From contig DAHVOH010000036.1 of the NCBI GenBank assembly GCA_027318915.1, forward strand, positions 1 to 31,593: 31,593 bases of DNA. The letters run 5' to 3'. The stretch is from Clostridiales bacterium (GTDB taxonomy: Bacteria; Bacillota_E; Sulfobacillia; Sulfobacillales; JAIMBI01). The notes under the pieces are model-generated. The model worked only from the letters and a program-made list of their open reading frames with translations. It was not told the origin of the DNA and made no database searches. The position numbers were made by a program, and so were the translations under genes. Position 1 is the stretch's first letter, and every line of letters starts with the position of its first letter. Positions 15,408 through 22,758 of this stretch are shown here, one piece after another.

Positions 15408-15566
15408 TTGTGTCTTCGCCGACGGTGCCCGGCAGGCGGCCGCGACCGAGCCGGCGTCGGCGGGACCGGGTTCCGCCGCCAGTCAGTGCGGATGCGGCTC
15501 GGGGCATCGCGGCGTCGGTGGCATCATCCCTTCGCATCCGTGGCGCGGTTCCAAGGAGGGAACGGC
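14830..15566. other. 737-base region between lgt and moaD with no supported gene
   Basis: No plus-strand gene is credible. A GC-rich imperfect inverted repeat just after lgt (gcccgc 14845-14850 with gcgggc 14878-14883) could end its transcript. The only candidate is the weak minus-strand frame ending at 14808. No tRNA, repeat array or transposase was recognised. Confidence 0.4.
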
Positions 15567-15803
15567 ATGTCGATTCAGGTGGTGTTTTTCTCGTTTGCGG
15601 CCGAGCGCATGAATGCGCGGCAGTTGACGGTGGAGGTGCCCGAGGGGGCCACCGTCGCCGAGGTGTTTGCGCCCTTTCGGGACCGGCTCGGTGCGGCCGA
15701 GACCCGCTTCCTGTTTGCCGTCAATGACGAATGGGCCGAGATGGATCAAACCGTGCGGGCGGGCGACGTGGTGGCCGTCATTCCGCCGGTCGCGGGCGGC
15801 TAG
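15567..15803 (+). CDS. moaD: Molybdopterin synthase sulfur carrier subunit (MoaD/ThiS fold)
   Basis: A 78-residue beta-grasp protein ending in the diagnostic PPVAGG; the C-terminal Gly-Gly is adenylated and then carries sulfur as a thiocarboxylate. The N terminus VVFFSFAAERMNARQLTVEVPEGATVAEVF and the RAGDVVAVIPPVAGG end are typical of MoaD. CAAGGAGGG lies a few bases before ATG 15567. The next gene, 43 bases downstream, encodes the partner MoaE, so the pair should form molybdopterin synthase, which converts cyclic pyranopterin monophosphate to molybdopterin. The rest of the Moco pathway is not in the window. Confidence 0.92.
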   Translation: MSIQVVFFSFAAERMNARQLTVEVPEGATVAEVFAPFRDRLGAAETRFLFAVNDEWAEMDQTVRAGDVVAVIPPVAGG

Positions 15804-15834
15804 GCGATGGGTCGGGAGCGACCCCTCCGGGCGG

Positions 15835-15840
15835 TATACT
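15835..15840 (+). promoter_or_regulatory. -10 box placed for a leaderless moaE transcript
   Basis: TATACT ends six bases (gaagcc) before the moaE ATG, with no Shine-Dalgarno between. The spacing would start transcription on the A of ATG. A small perfect hairpin (gggtcg 15809-15814 with cgaccc 15819-15824) sits where a -35 would be; no clear -35 is seen. Same geometry as the response regulator gene. Confidence 0.5.
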
Positions 15841-15846
15841 GAAGCC

Positions 15847-16284
15847 ATGGACATCTTTCGGGTGCAATCGCCTCCCCTGGACGTGATCCGCGCGCTGGCG
15901 GCCATCGGCGATCCCGCCTGTGGCGGTCAGAGCCTGTTTGTCGGGGTTGTGCGCAATGAGTTTGCGGGCCGGCCTTCGGCGGGATTGGAATATGAGGCCC
16001 TGGTGCCGCTGGCGGAACAGGAGATGGCGCGCATAGGGGCCGAGCTGCACCGAGAGTTTGATGCGCGGCATGTGGTGATGCTGCATCGGATCGGCCGCTT
16101 GGAGGTTGGTGAAGCCAGCGTGGTGATCGCGGTGGCCGCGCCCCACCGGGATGCGGCGTTCCGCGCCTGCCGGACCGGCATTGACCGTTTGAAGGTGCGC
16201 GTGCCGATTTTCAAGAAGGAGCTGTGGGCCGATGGAAGTGCTGCCTGGCACGGCGAACCGGGTGGGCCGGCGGCGTCTTCCTGA
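15847..16284 (+). CDS. moaE: Molybdopterin synthase catalytic subunit
   Basis: A 145-residue MoaE, which with MoaD transfers two sulfurs to precursor Z. Motifs: FVGVVRNEFAGR with Arg36, LEYEALVPLAEQEM, HRIGRLEVGE, AAPHRDAAFRAC (His100, Arg101) and the catalytic-lysine end RLKVRVPIFKKELW (Lys116, Lys123/124) followed by a tryptophan-containing tail. ATG 15847 has no ribosome binding site but a TATACT box six bases upstream, so initiation may be on a leaderless mRNA in addition to read-through from moaD. The 3' end overlaps the MFS gene start by 53 bases. Confidence 0.93.
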   Translation: MDIFRVQSPPLDVIRALAAIGDPACGGQSLFVGVVRNEFAGRPSAGLEYEALVPLAEQEMARIGAELHREFDARHVVMLHRIGRLEVGEASVVIAVAAPHRDAAFRACRTGIDRLKVRVPIFKKELWADGSAAWHGEPGGPAASS

Positions 16285-17440
16285 CCTGCGCGAACCGCGC
16301 TTGGCCCTCTTGGTCGCCTCGTTGACCGAGGCGTTTTTTCTGTTCATGCTCATGGGCTACGGCCCTCTGTACCTCCACAGCCATTGGCACGCGCCGTTCC
16401 TCCTGGCCAGCGAGGGAGCGGCGCTGCCCTCGCTCGCCACGTTCGCCGGCTCCATCGCCTGGGGCTACTTGATTCGCCCGCTGGGCCTACGCCGGGTGGC
16501 GATCACCGGTCTGGCCGGATACGTCCTGTTGGGCGCCGCCATTTGGTCGGTGTCGACGCCGGTGGCGTATGTCGCGGTGGTCAGCGCGCTGACGCTGCTG
16601 TCGTCGGCTCTGGCCCCGGCCACCTTGGCCTATTTGATCCAGAGCGGGGGCGGGGTGGGGGCGCGGCTGGCGCAGCGTCTGCAATGGCAGAGCGGAGGCT
16701 GGATGACGGCCGGGCTGGCGGGGGGATATTTGTACGGCCTGGGTCCGCGATCCTTCCCCTTCACGATGCTGGTGCTGGGCCTCTTGGCGGGCCTCGCCCT
16801 GGTGGGCGTGGCCCGATCGCGCGCCGCGACGGCATCGGTGCCGCCTTGGGGCCTTGGCCATCGCGCCCGCATCCCCTACGGGGCGCTCTGGCTGGTGGTC
16901 ATTCTCCCGTTCTTTCTGGCCTACGCCGGCAACGAAGGCTTTTTCACCAACTTTGGTCTCTACCTGCACACCTTGGACATTCCGCCCGTCTGGGTCGGCT
17001 GGACCGCGGCCATCAGCACCGCGCTGGGCTGGATGCTGGCGGCTCGAGCCGGACGGCTGGCCGACCGCGTCGGCGGCCAGCGCCTGCTGCTGGCCGTGCT
17101 GACCGGCTACGGCGTCACCTACGGACTGATGGCGCTGTCTCCCTGGCATGCCGTGTCGGTGGCGCTGTTCTCCCTGCCCTTGTACCCGCTCTTGACGCTG
17201 GGAGCGCAGCGAGCCGCCGCCGAACGGGTGCACGGCTCGGCGCACGGTGCTGTGATGGGGCTTTTGAACGGCACCAGCGGCCTGGCCACCTTCGTGGGCG
17301 GGACGCTGCTCGGTGGCGTGGAGACGCGGCTTGGCCCCCATTGGGCTCCCTGGGGCGCGGCGGCTTTGGTGGGGTTGGCGCTGGCGCTGCTGCTGGCCGC
17401 CCGCGTGGCCATCAAAGAGGCGCCGGCCGTCGGGTCGTAG
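16232..17440 (+). CDS. Major facilitator superfamily transporter
   Basis: A 402-residue protein with about 12 hydrophobic segments in two halves: ~28-50, 57-80, 87-106, 110-135, 152-170, 174-192, then a loop with a short basic stretch, ~214-234, 252-270, 286-304, 308-325, 345-362 and 371-393. The MFS pattern GYLIRPLGLRRV after helix 2 and GRLADRVGGQR after helix 8 correspond to the family's loop 2-3 and 8-9 signatures. Substrate cannot be inferred; its first 53 bases overlap moaE, so it is co-expressed with the molybdopterin synthase genes, though a link to molybdate or cofactor is only a guess. AAGAAGGA precedes ATG 16232 by 11 bases; a start a little downstream is possible. Confidence 0.85.
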   Translation: MEVLPGTANRVGRRRLPDLREPRLALLVASLTEAFFLFMLMGYGPLYLHSHWHAPFLLASEGAALPSLATFAGSIAWGYLIRPLGLRRVAITGLAGYVLLGAAIWSVSTPVAYVAVVSALTLLSSALAPATLAYLIQSGGGVGARLAQRLQWQSGGWMTAGLAGGYLYGLGPRSFPFTMLVLGLLAGLALVGVARSRAATASVPPWGLGHRARIPYGALWLVVILPFFLAYAGNEGFFTNFGLYLHTLDIPPVWVGWTAAISTALGWMLAARAGRLADRVGGQRLLLAVLTGYGVTYGLMALSPWHAVSVALFSLPLYPLLTLGAQRAAAERVHGSAHGAVMGLLNGTSGLATFVGGTLLGGVETRLGPHWAPWGAAALVGLALALLLAARVAIKEAPAVGS

Positions 17441-17449
17441 GGGCTCGGT

Positions 17450-20443
17450 TCACGGTTCGCCGCGGGCTCCGGCGGCTGACGTGCGGACGGCCAGGGCCGC
17501 CCGCATCAGCCGCTCCCAGCCCCGGTGCGCCGGTGCGGGCGCCACCGCTTGATGCACGGACGCGTGCGCCTCGGCCAGTTCAGGGCGGGCGGCAAAGAAG
17601 GGCGCGTCCAGGCAAGCGGCGCGATCGGCGTGGACATCCTGCACCGCCCGCCAATGCAGGGCATAGGCGCCGAGCGCCGTGGAACCGATGATCTGGCCGC
17701 AGGTGTCGGGCGGGCGCCAGGTGAAGATATCCGAGGCCGGCATGGGATGCGCGATGGCGTATCCCTGCGCGTAATCGAACCCGAGCGCGCGCGCCGCGTC
17801 CACCAGGCTGTCGGTCTCCAGCCCTTCCGCCACCGCCAAAAATCCAAGCCCGTGGGCCATATCCACCGTGCGGCCCAGGAACGGCAACAGCCGCCAGGCG
17901 TCGGCCGCGACCCGCCCCCACAGGCCTTGGTCCACCTTGACGAAGGACCACGGCCGGGTGGTCAGCCGCTCCAGGTTCGCATAGCCGGCGCCCAGATCGT
18001 CCAACGCCCAGTGAACGCCGCGCTGCGCCAGCTGCAGCATGCGCGCCTGTTCCAGGGCGGGATCGACGGTGGCCGACTCCACGAGCTCCAGGATGAGGTC
18101 GGCCAATCCCTCCGGGTGGGTGCCCCAGGCTGCCAGCAGGTCGTCGACGACGCCGGACTCCACCAAAACCTCCGGGGGAATGTTGACGGCCACTTTCAGC
18201 CGGCGTCCCCGCCGGCGAGTGGTCAGCCACGCCCGTTTGGCGTCCGCGACCGCCGCCAGCAGCACCTCATACTGCTCGGGCGTGCCCAACAGGGGCAGGA
18301 AGCGGCCCGGGCTCAGGACACCGCCCTCGGGGCGCGACAGGCGCGCCAGGGCCTCGGCGCTGGCCCAGGCGCCACTCCGACAGTCGACCACCGGCTGATA
18401 CCAGAAGGTGAGCCCGCCTTCGTGGACCGATGCGCGCAGCATCTGCCGCTCCCCGGCCGATGGGCCGGCGCTGATCGGACCCGGTATGGTCCAGCGACTG
18501 CCCAGCAGCTGGGAGACGGTCTCCAGCATCTGGCGCAGCCACGGAAACTCGAACTGATTGGGATAGCGGCCGTACAGGCTCAGCACCCCCACCAGACGTC
18601 CTTGGCCGTCGGGGACGGGAATGGCCGCCGATGACCGAATGTCAACCCGCTCGGCGGCTTCGCGCCACGCGAGCATGCGCGGATCGGTAAAAAAATTGCG
18701 GCACGTGGCGATGCGGCCGGTGCGCCAGGCCTCACCGACCGGTCCCAATCCGGCGGTTCCGGCCAGCGAGATGGAGCCCGGTCCCCAGTGCCGCCGGTAC
18801 CGTCGGAACACGCCCGCCTCGGAGGTGAACTCAAAGAGGCCCCCGATAGGTTTGGGGCGCCCGAAGCTTCCCGCCACGACGCCGTCCAACGTCAGCAGGC
18901 GGGCGAGGGTGCGGTCGACGGCCCGGACGGGGTCCGGACTGGCCACGATGTCGGCCGCGACGCTCCCCAGCACGTCGGCCAGCAGCCGCTGCACCTGATC
19001 CATCCCGTCCAGCTGACCCGTCATCTCATGGGCCAGACGTTGGGTCACAATGGTATGGAGATGCATCAGGGCCGGAGGGCTGACGGCGGCGTGCCGGAGC
19101 GCATCGGCCAACAGTTCCTGGTAGAGCCAGATGGACTGCACCAGCCAGGGTCCCGACACACCGCTCAGGATATGCCGGCGGCCCAGCGCCACCGCTTCCC
19201 GCCGATGCTGGTCGGCGGTCAGGGCAGGGTCCAGGAGCCGTCGCAAGTGACGGCCCTGGGCGCGCTGCAGGGCGGCAAACTCCTCGGCGGTGAGCGCGCC
19301 CAGCACCTCGGCTAGACGGGCATCGCGCACCAGTTCTTGATAGAAGCGGGTGACGAACGCGGTTACGGCGCCTTCCAGGTCCGAGGCCACACGCTTCAGC
19401 AGGTCGGCGGCGGCGCCGCCGTAAACGGAGGGAAGATGGTCGGTGAAGGGTCCGGCCAGTCCGGGCGGATGTTCCCACTGGACCCAGTGGGAGACGGCGC
19501 CTTTCAGACTTTTGGCCAGGTACAGGGCCTGGTCGGCCTGACGCACCCAACTGGAAGGGGCGGTGCGCCGGTCGGCGCGGGAGACGCCGAGACTGATCCG
19601 GATCGCGTGCGTCTGGCCCAGACTGTCGGAGATGGGGGCGGACAGCGCCCCGAACAGCGCGTTCATGGTGCTGCCGAGCCGGCTCTTGGGCAGCGACGGC
19701 CAGAACAGCAGAAATTCGTCCCCACCCCACCGGGCCGCAAACGGCGCCGCCTGCCGGAGATGCGCCGCCACCGCCGTGAGCAGCGCGTCGCCCACATCGT
19801 GGCCATACTGGTCATTCACCAGCTTGAAATCGTCCACGTCGGCCATGGCCACCGTGCCCGCCATCCGACGGGTCCCGGCCCCCTTGGCCCACTCCTGCAG
19901 GTGCGCCTCGGCCGCGGCGCGATTGGGCAACCCGGTGAGCGGATCGGAGACGGCCAGCCGCGCCCAGCGATCCCGCTCTTCGGCCAGCGCGGCGGTCGCA
20001 TTGACCATGGCGGTCACGTCGTACTGAAAGCCGAGGAAGTGGGTGACGCGCCCGGTCGTGTCCTCCAGCGGCACCAGAAACAACTCGTTCCAAAAGAGCG
20101 TGCCGTTGGCCCGATAGTTGCGGAGGACCACCTGTGTGGGGCGACGCCGGACGATCCCGTCCCGCACCGTGGCGATCTCGGCCTGGTCACGGTCGTCGCC
20201 CTGCAGGAGCCGGCAGTTGCGACCCAGCAGCTGGTGCCGCCCATAACCGGTGAGGTCCAAAAACCCCTGATTGACCCAGACCAGCTCCTGGTCACCGCCG
20301 GCCAGGGCCAGGGCGACGCCCCAGGGCACGGTCTCAAAAGCGGCCATCAACGTTCCTGCGGACACGGGCATGCGTTGCTGCTTGGCCAAGATGTCCCCCG
20401 AAAGGCGTCCCTGGGGCGAATCGCCGCGTGATTTCCGCCTCAC
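17450..20443 (-). CDS. LOV-GGDEF-globin-GAF-EAL c-di-GMP synthase/phosphodiesterase
   Basis: A 997-residue cytoplasmic signalling protein. Residues ~34-145 are a LOV-type PAS: GRNCRLLQG with photoactive Cys77 and Gln81, Asn109, Asn119 (FWN) and Gln140 (GFQYDVT), all flavin contacts. GGDEF ~160-325 has SDPLTGLPNR and an intact GGDEF (240-244); the inhibitory RxxD site before it is absent. Residues ~335-465 fit a globin-coupled-sensor globin: FYQELVRD with distal candidate Tyr368 and GRRHILSGVSGPWL with proximal His424. GAF covers ~490-650. EAL ~665-905 keeps Glu697 (EALAR), Asn754, Glu786, Asp815-Asp816, Lys836, Glu873 and Gln893, so hydrolysis of c-di-GMP looks possible. The start is uncertain: GTG 20443 has no binding site, TTG 20389 follows GGGGGA. 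No membrane segments. Confidence 0.9.
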   Translation of the reverse strand: MRRKSRGDSPQGRLSGDILAKQQRMPVSAGTLMAAFETVPWGVALALAGGDQELVWVNQGFLDLTGYGRHQLLGRNCRLLQGDDRDQAEIATVRDGIVRRRPTQVVLRNYRANGTLFWNELFLVPLEDTTGRVTHFLGFQYDVTAMVNATAALAEERDRWARLAVSDPLTGLPNRAAAEAHLQEWAKGAGTRRMAGTVAMADVDDFKLVNDQYGHDVGDALLTAVAAHLRQAAPFAARWGGDEFLLFWPSLPKSRLGSTMNALFGALSAPISDSLGQTHAIRISLGVSRADRRTAPSSWVRQADQALYLAKSLKGAVSHWVQWEHPPGLAGPFTDHLPSVYGGAAADLLKRVASDLEGAVTAFVTRFYQELVRDARLAEVLGALTAEEFAALQRAQGRHLRRLLDPALTADQHRREAVALGRRHILSGVSGPWLVQSIWLYQELLADALRHAAVSPPALMHLHTIVTQRLAHEMTGQLDGMDQVQRLLADVLGSVAADIVASPDPVRAVDRTLARLLTLDGVVAGSFGRPKPIGGLFEFTSEAGVFRRYRRHWGPGSISLAGTAGLGPVGEAWRTGRIATCRNFFTDPRMLAWREAAERVDIRSSAAIPVPDGQGRLVGVLSLYGRYPNQFEFPWLRQMLETVSQLLGSRWTIPGPISAGPSAGERQMLRASVHEGGLTFWYQPVVDCRSGAWASAEALARLSRPEGGVLSPGRFLPLLGTPEQYEVLLAAVADAKRAWLTTRRRGRRLKVAVNIPPEVLVESGVVDDLLAAWGTHPEGLADLILELVESATVDPALEQARMLQLAQRGVHWALDDLGAGYANLERLTTRPWSFVKVDQGLWGRVAADAWRLLPFLGRTVDMAHGLGFLAVAEGLETDSLVDAARALGFDYAQGYAIAHPMPASDIFTWRPPDTCGQIIGSTALGAYALHWRAVQDVHADRAACLDAPFFAARPELAEAHASVHQAVAPAPAHRGWERLMRAALAVRTSAAGARGEP

Positions 20444-20459
20444 CGTACCAGATACGGGT

Positions 20460-20488
20460 TTGGAGCGTCCAATCCGTGCGGGGATAAT
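20460..20488 (+). promoter_or_regulatory. Promoter reading toward the crotonase gene, with overlapping inverted repeat
   Basis: TTGGAG (20460-20465) and GATAAT (20483-20488) are separated by exactly 17 bases. The -35 is part of the inverted repeat TTGGA-gcg-TCCAA (20460-20472), placed in the 260-base divergent region between the c-di-GMP gene and the crotonase gene, so a regulator acting on both is conceivable. The leader to ATG 20704 would be about 210 bases. Confidence 0.55.
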
Positions 20489-20703
20489 CGGACGGCCGGC
20501 TGTTCTCGGCGCGAGACCGCCGGAGGACCGGAACCCTCACGGCTTTCGACAAGTGGACGGTTGGGGCGGACACCGATGCGTTAGCCTGAGCGAGGGACCT
20601 CCACGCAACCGGCGGGGATCCGATCGGAACGGGACGACGGTGGCCGCGGGGCTCGGGGCGGAGCCGGGGCGCGGAATTTCGGCAGCGAAAGGAAGGATGG
20701 CCG

Positions 20704-21477
20704 ATGAGCGATGTAGAGGTCGACGTGCGCGGTGCGGTGGGGTGGCTGACCCTGAACCGGCCGCAGCGTTTGAACGCCATCAGCGTGAGGGTGATTCGAG
20801 AACTGCACGCCGGCTTGGCGGCGCTGGAGGACCAGGGGGTGCGGGCTTTGGTGCTGACCGGGGCGGGACGTGCCTTCAGCGCCGGGGCGGACGTCAAGGA
20901 ATGGGCCGCCGGCAGCGCCTCGCCGGAGCAGGCGTCATGGCCGGAGCGCATGCACGCGTTCGTGCAGGCCTTGTACGAGTTTCCCGGACCGACGCTGGCG
21001 GCCGTGAACGGATTGGCCTATGGGGCCGGCTGTGATCTCACGCTGGCGTGCGACTTTCGGGTGGGCAGCGCGTCCGCCCGATTCTGCGAAGCGTACATGC
21101 GCCTGGCCATCCCGCCGGACTGCGGCGGCACCTTTCTCCTGCCCCGCATCGTCGGGGAGGCCCGTGCCCTGGACCTGATCTTGACCGGTCGAGAGGTGGG
21201 GGCCGAAGAAGCGCTGGCGATGGGCTTGCTGAACGAGGTGGCGCCGGTCGAGACGTTTTTGGCGCGCGTCGAGGCCTGGGCGGATCGCCTCGGGCAGGGT
21301 CCCACGGTGGCTTTGCGCAGCGCGCGCGACTTGGTGCGGCGCTCGCGCCTCCTGTCCCTGGGCGAGGCGTTGGCCGCGGAGCGGGCGACCACGGCTCGCT
21401 GTGAGGACACCGATGACCATCGGGCGGCGCTGGCCGGTGCGGTCGACAAGAGTCCGGTCCACTTCGTCGGCCACTGA
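20704..21477 (+). CDS. Enoyl-CoA hydratase/isomerase family protein
   Basis: A 257-residue crotonase-fold enzyme acting on acyl-CoA substrates. The CoA/oxyanion-hole segments are LTGAGRAFSAGADVKEW (~51-67) and AAVNGLAYGAGCDLTLACD (~99-117). The active-site block CEAYMRLAIPPDCGGTFLL has Glu129 and Asp139; a P-[PD]-D-x-GGT form is typical of isomerases such as PaaG, where the Asp is catalytic, so an enoyl-CoA or epoxyphenylacetyl-CoA isomerase is possible as well as a hydratase. AAGGAAGG precedes ATG 20704. It stands alone ahead of the aminotransferase gene, with no other beta-oxidation or paa genes in the window. Confidence 0.88.
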   Translation: MSDVEVDVRGAVGWLTLNRPQRLNAISVRVIRELHAGLAALEDQGVRALVLTGAGRAFSAGADVKEWAAGSASPEQASWPERMHAFVQALYEFPGPTLAAVNGLAYGAGCDLTLACDFRVGSASARFCEAYMRLAIPPDCGGTFLLPRIVGEARALDLILTGREVGAEEALAMGLLNEVAPVETFLARVEAWADRLGQGPTVALRSARDLVRRSRLLSLGEALAAERATTARCEDTDDHRAALAGAVDKSPVHFVGH

Positions 21478-21790
21478 CTGCTCGTGCCGATACGATGCCA
21501 AGCGCCCGTTGGCCGTCGCTCCTGCCTTGACCGGCCCGACCGCCCCCCGCCGGGGGGCGCGCCGTCGCGGCGCTCACCCGCCGCCGGGCGGCGGACGGTG
21601 GCCTGCTGTCCGACGGGGCCCGGAGTGGGCGGTCGCCGGCGGGCAGGGGCGCTCCGGGTGGAACGAGAAGGGATCAGGACTTGGCTTGGGGAGGTCCCGC
21701 GTCGGGGCCGGCGCCAAGGTCGGCGGCATAAGACGGGGCGTGTCCGCCGCCCGGGTCGTCGCTGGGGGCGGACGAGAGGAAGGATCATTG
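21478..21790. other. Intergenic region with GC-rich hairpins
   Basis: No gene is supported. A perfect 8-bp hairpin (cgcccccc 21541-21548 with ggggggcg 21552-21559) about 65 bases after the crotonase stop may end that transcript; there is no T-run. The frame of the aminotransferase is open through this region, but the predicted peptide is low-complexity and there is no ribosome site until 21791. Confidence 0.4.
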
Positions 21791-22732
21791 GTGAGTCAGC
21801 AGCGTACGCACATGGACTACTTGTGGTGGTCGGGCAAGCGGGTGGCGTGGGATGAGGCGCAGGTTCATGTGACCGGCATTGGGTGGCCGGCTTTGTCCGC
21901 CGTGTTCGAAGGCGTGCGCGCCTACAAATCCCGCGACGGACGGACCACGCATCTCTTTCGGTACGATGCGCACCTCGAGCGGCTCTGGCGCTCGATGCGC
22001 TTCATGCGGCTCGAGTCGCCCTGGAGCCGCGAGGAGCTCATGGCCGAAACGGCCGCATTGATACGCGCCAACGGGGTGATTGACGATCTCTACGTGCAGC
22101 CGATGGCATTTGCGATGGGGGCGACGCGGGGCCTGGCGGCGATGGCCGACCAACCGGCCGACATCTACATCACCACCCGGGTGGCGCCGTCGGCCCTTCC
22201 CCACCCCAAGCCGGAAACGGTGGCGGTGAGTTCCTGGACCCGCATTCACGACAATATTCTGCCCCCGCGCATCAAGGCCGTGGTCAACTATCTCAACTCT
22301 CGCTTCGCCCAGTCCGAGGCCACGCGCGGCGGATATGACCGCGCGTTGTTTTTGAACAGCGCGGGCAAAGTCTCGGAAGGCGGGGCGGAGTGCTTTTTTC
22401 TGGTGCGGGACGGCGTCGTGGCGACACCGCCGACGACGGCCGGCATTCTGGAGTCCATCACGCGTCAATCGGTGATGGACCTCCTGCGCGACGCCCTCGG
22501 GATTCCCGTGGTGGAGCGCGAGATTGATCGGACGGAGACGTACTTCGCCGACGAGATGTTCTTCGTGGGCACCATGCATGAAATCGGTCCGATACGCTCG
22601 GTGGACGGATTCGACGTGCCGGGGGGCGGGCCGGGCCCGGTTACGGCGGCTCTCTTGGCTTTGTTCGAACGGGTGGTGCGGGGGCAAGAGCCGGCTTACG
22701 CGCACTGGCTGACCCCGATCACGCTGGAGTGA
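21791..22732 (+). CDS. ilvE: Branched-chain amino acid aminotransferase (fold-type IV PLP)
   Basis: A 313-residue PLP enzyme exchanging the amino group of valine, leucine or isoleucine with 2-oxoglutarate. Motifs: GKRVAWDEAQVHV, FEGVRAYKS, LFRYDAHLERLWRS, PLP lysine Lys162 (RIKAVVNYLNS), LNSAGKVSEGGAECFFL (Glu196) and DEMFFVGTMHEIGPI. Length and all motifs agree with IlvE. GTG 21791 follows AGGAAGGATCA; the open frame upstream is not credible coding. The ThDP enzyme gene begins only 26 bases after its stop, so the two are very probably co-transcribed. Confidence 0.92.
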   Translation: MSQQRTHMDYLWWSGKRVAWDEAQVHVTGIGWPALSAVFEGVRAYKSRDGRTTHLFRYDAHLERLWRSMRFMRLESPWSREELMAETAALIRANGVIDDLYVQPMAFAMGATRGLAAMADQPADIYITTRVAPSALPHPKPETVAVSSWTRIHDNILPPRIKAVVNYLNSRFAQSEATRGGYDRALFLNSAGKVSEGGAECFFLVRDGVVATPPTTAGILESITRQSVMDLLRDALGIPVVEREIDRTETYFADEMFFVGTMHEIGPIRSVDGFDVPGGGPGPVTAALLALFERVVRGQEPAYAHWLTPITLE

Positions 22733-22758
22733 CCGGCATTTGGGAGAGGAGCGATGGC

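Noticed and set aside
13723..15537. Minus-strand open frame of 604 codons opposite lgt
   Set aside because: Antisense to lgt, His/Arg/Gly-rich product and no ribosome site; a shadow of GC-rich coding.
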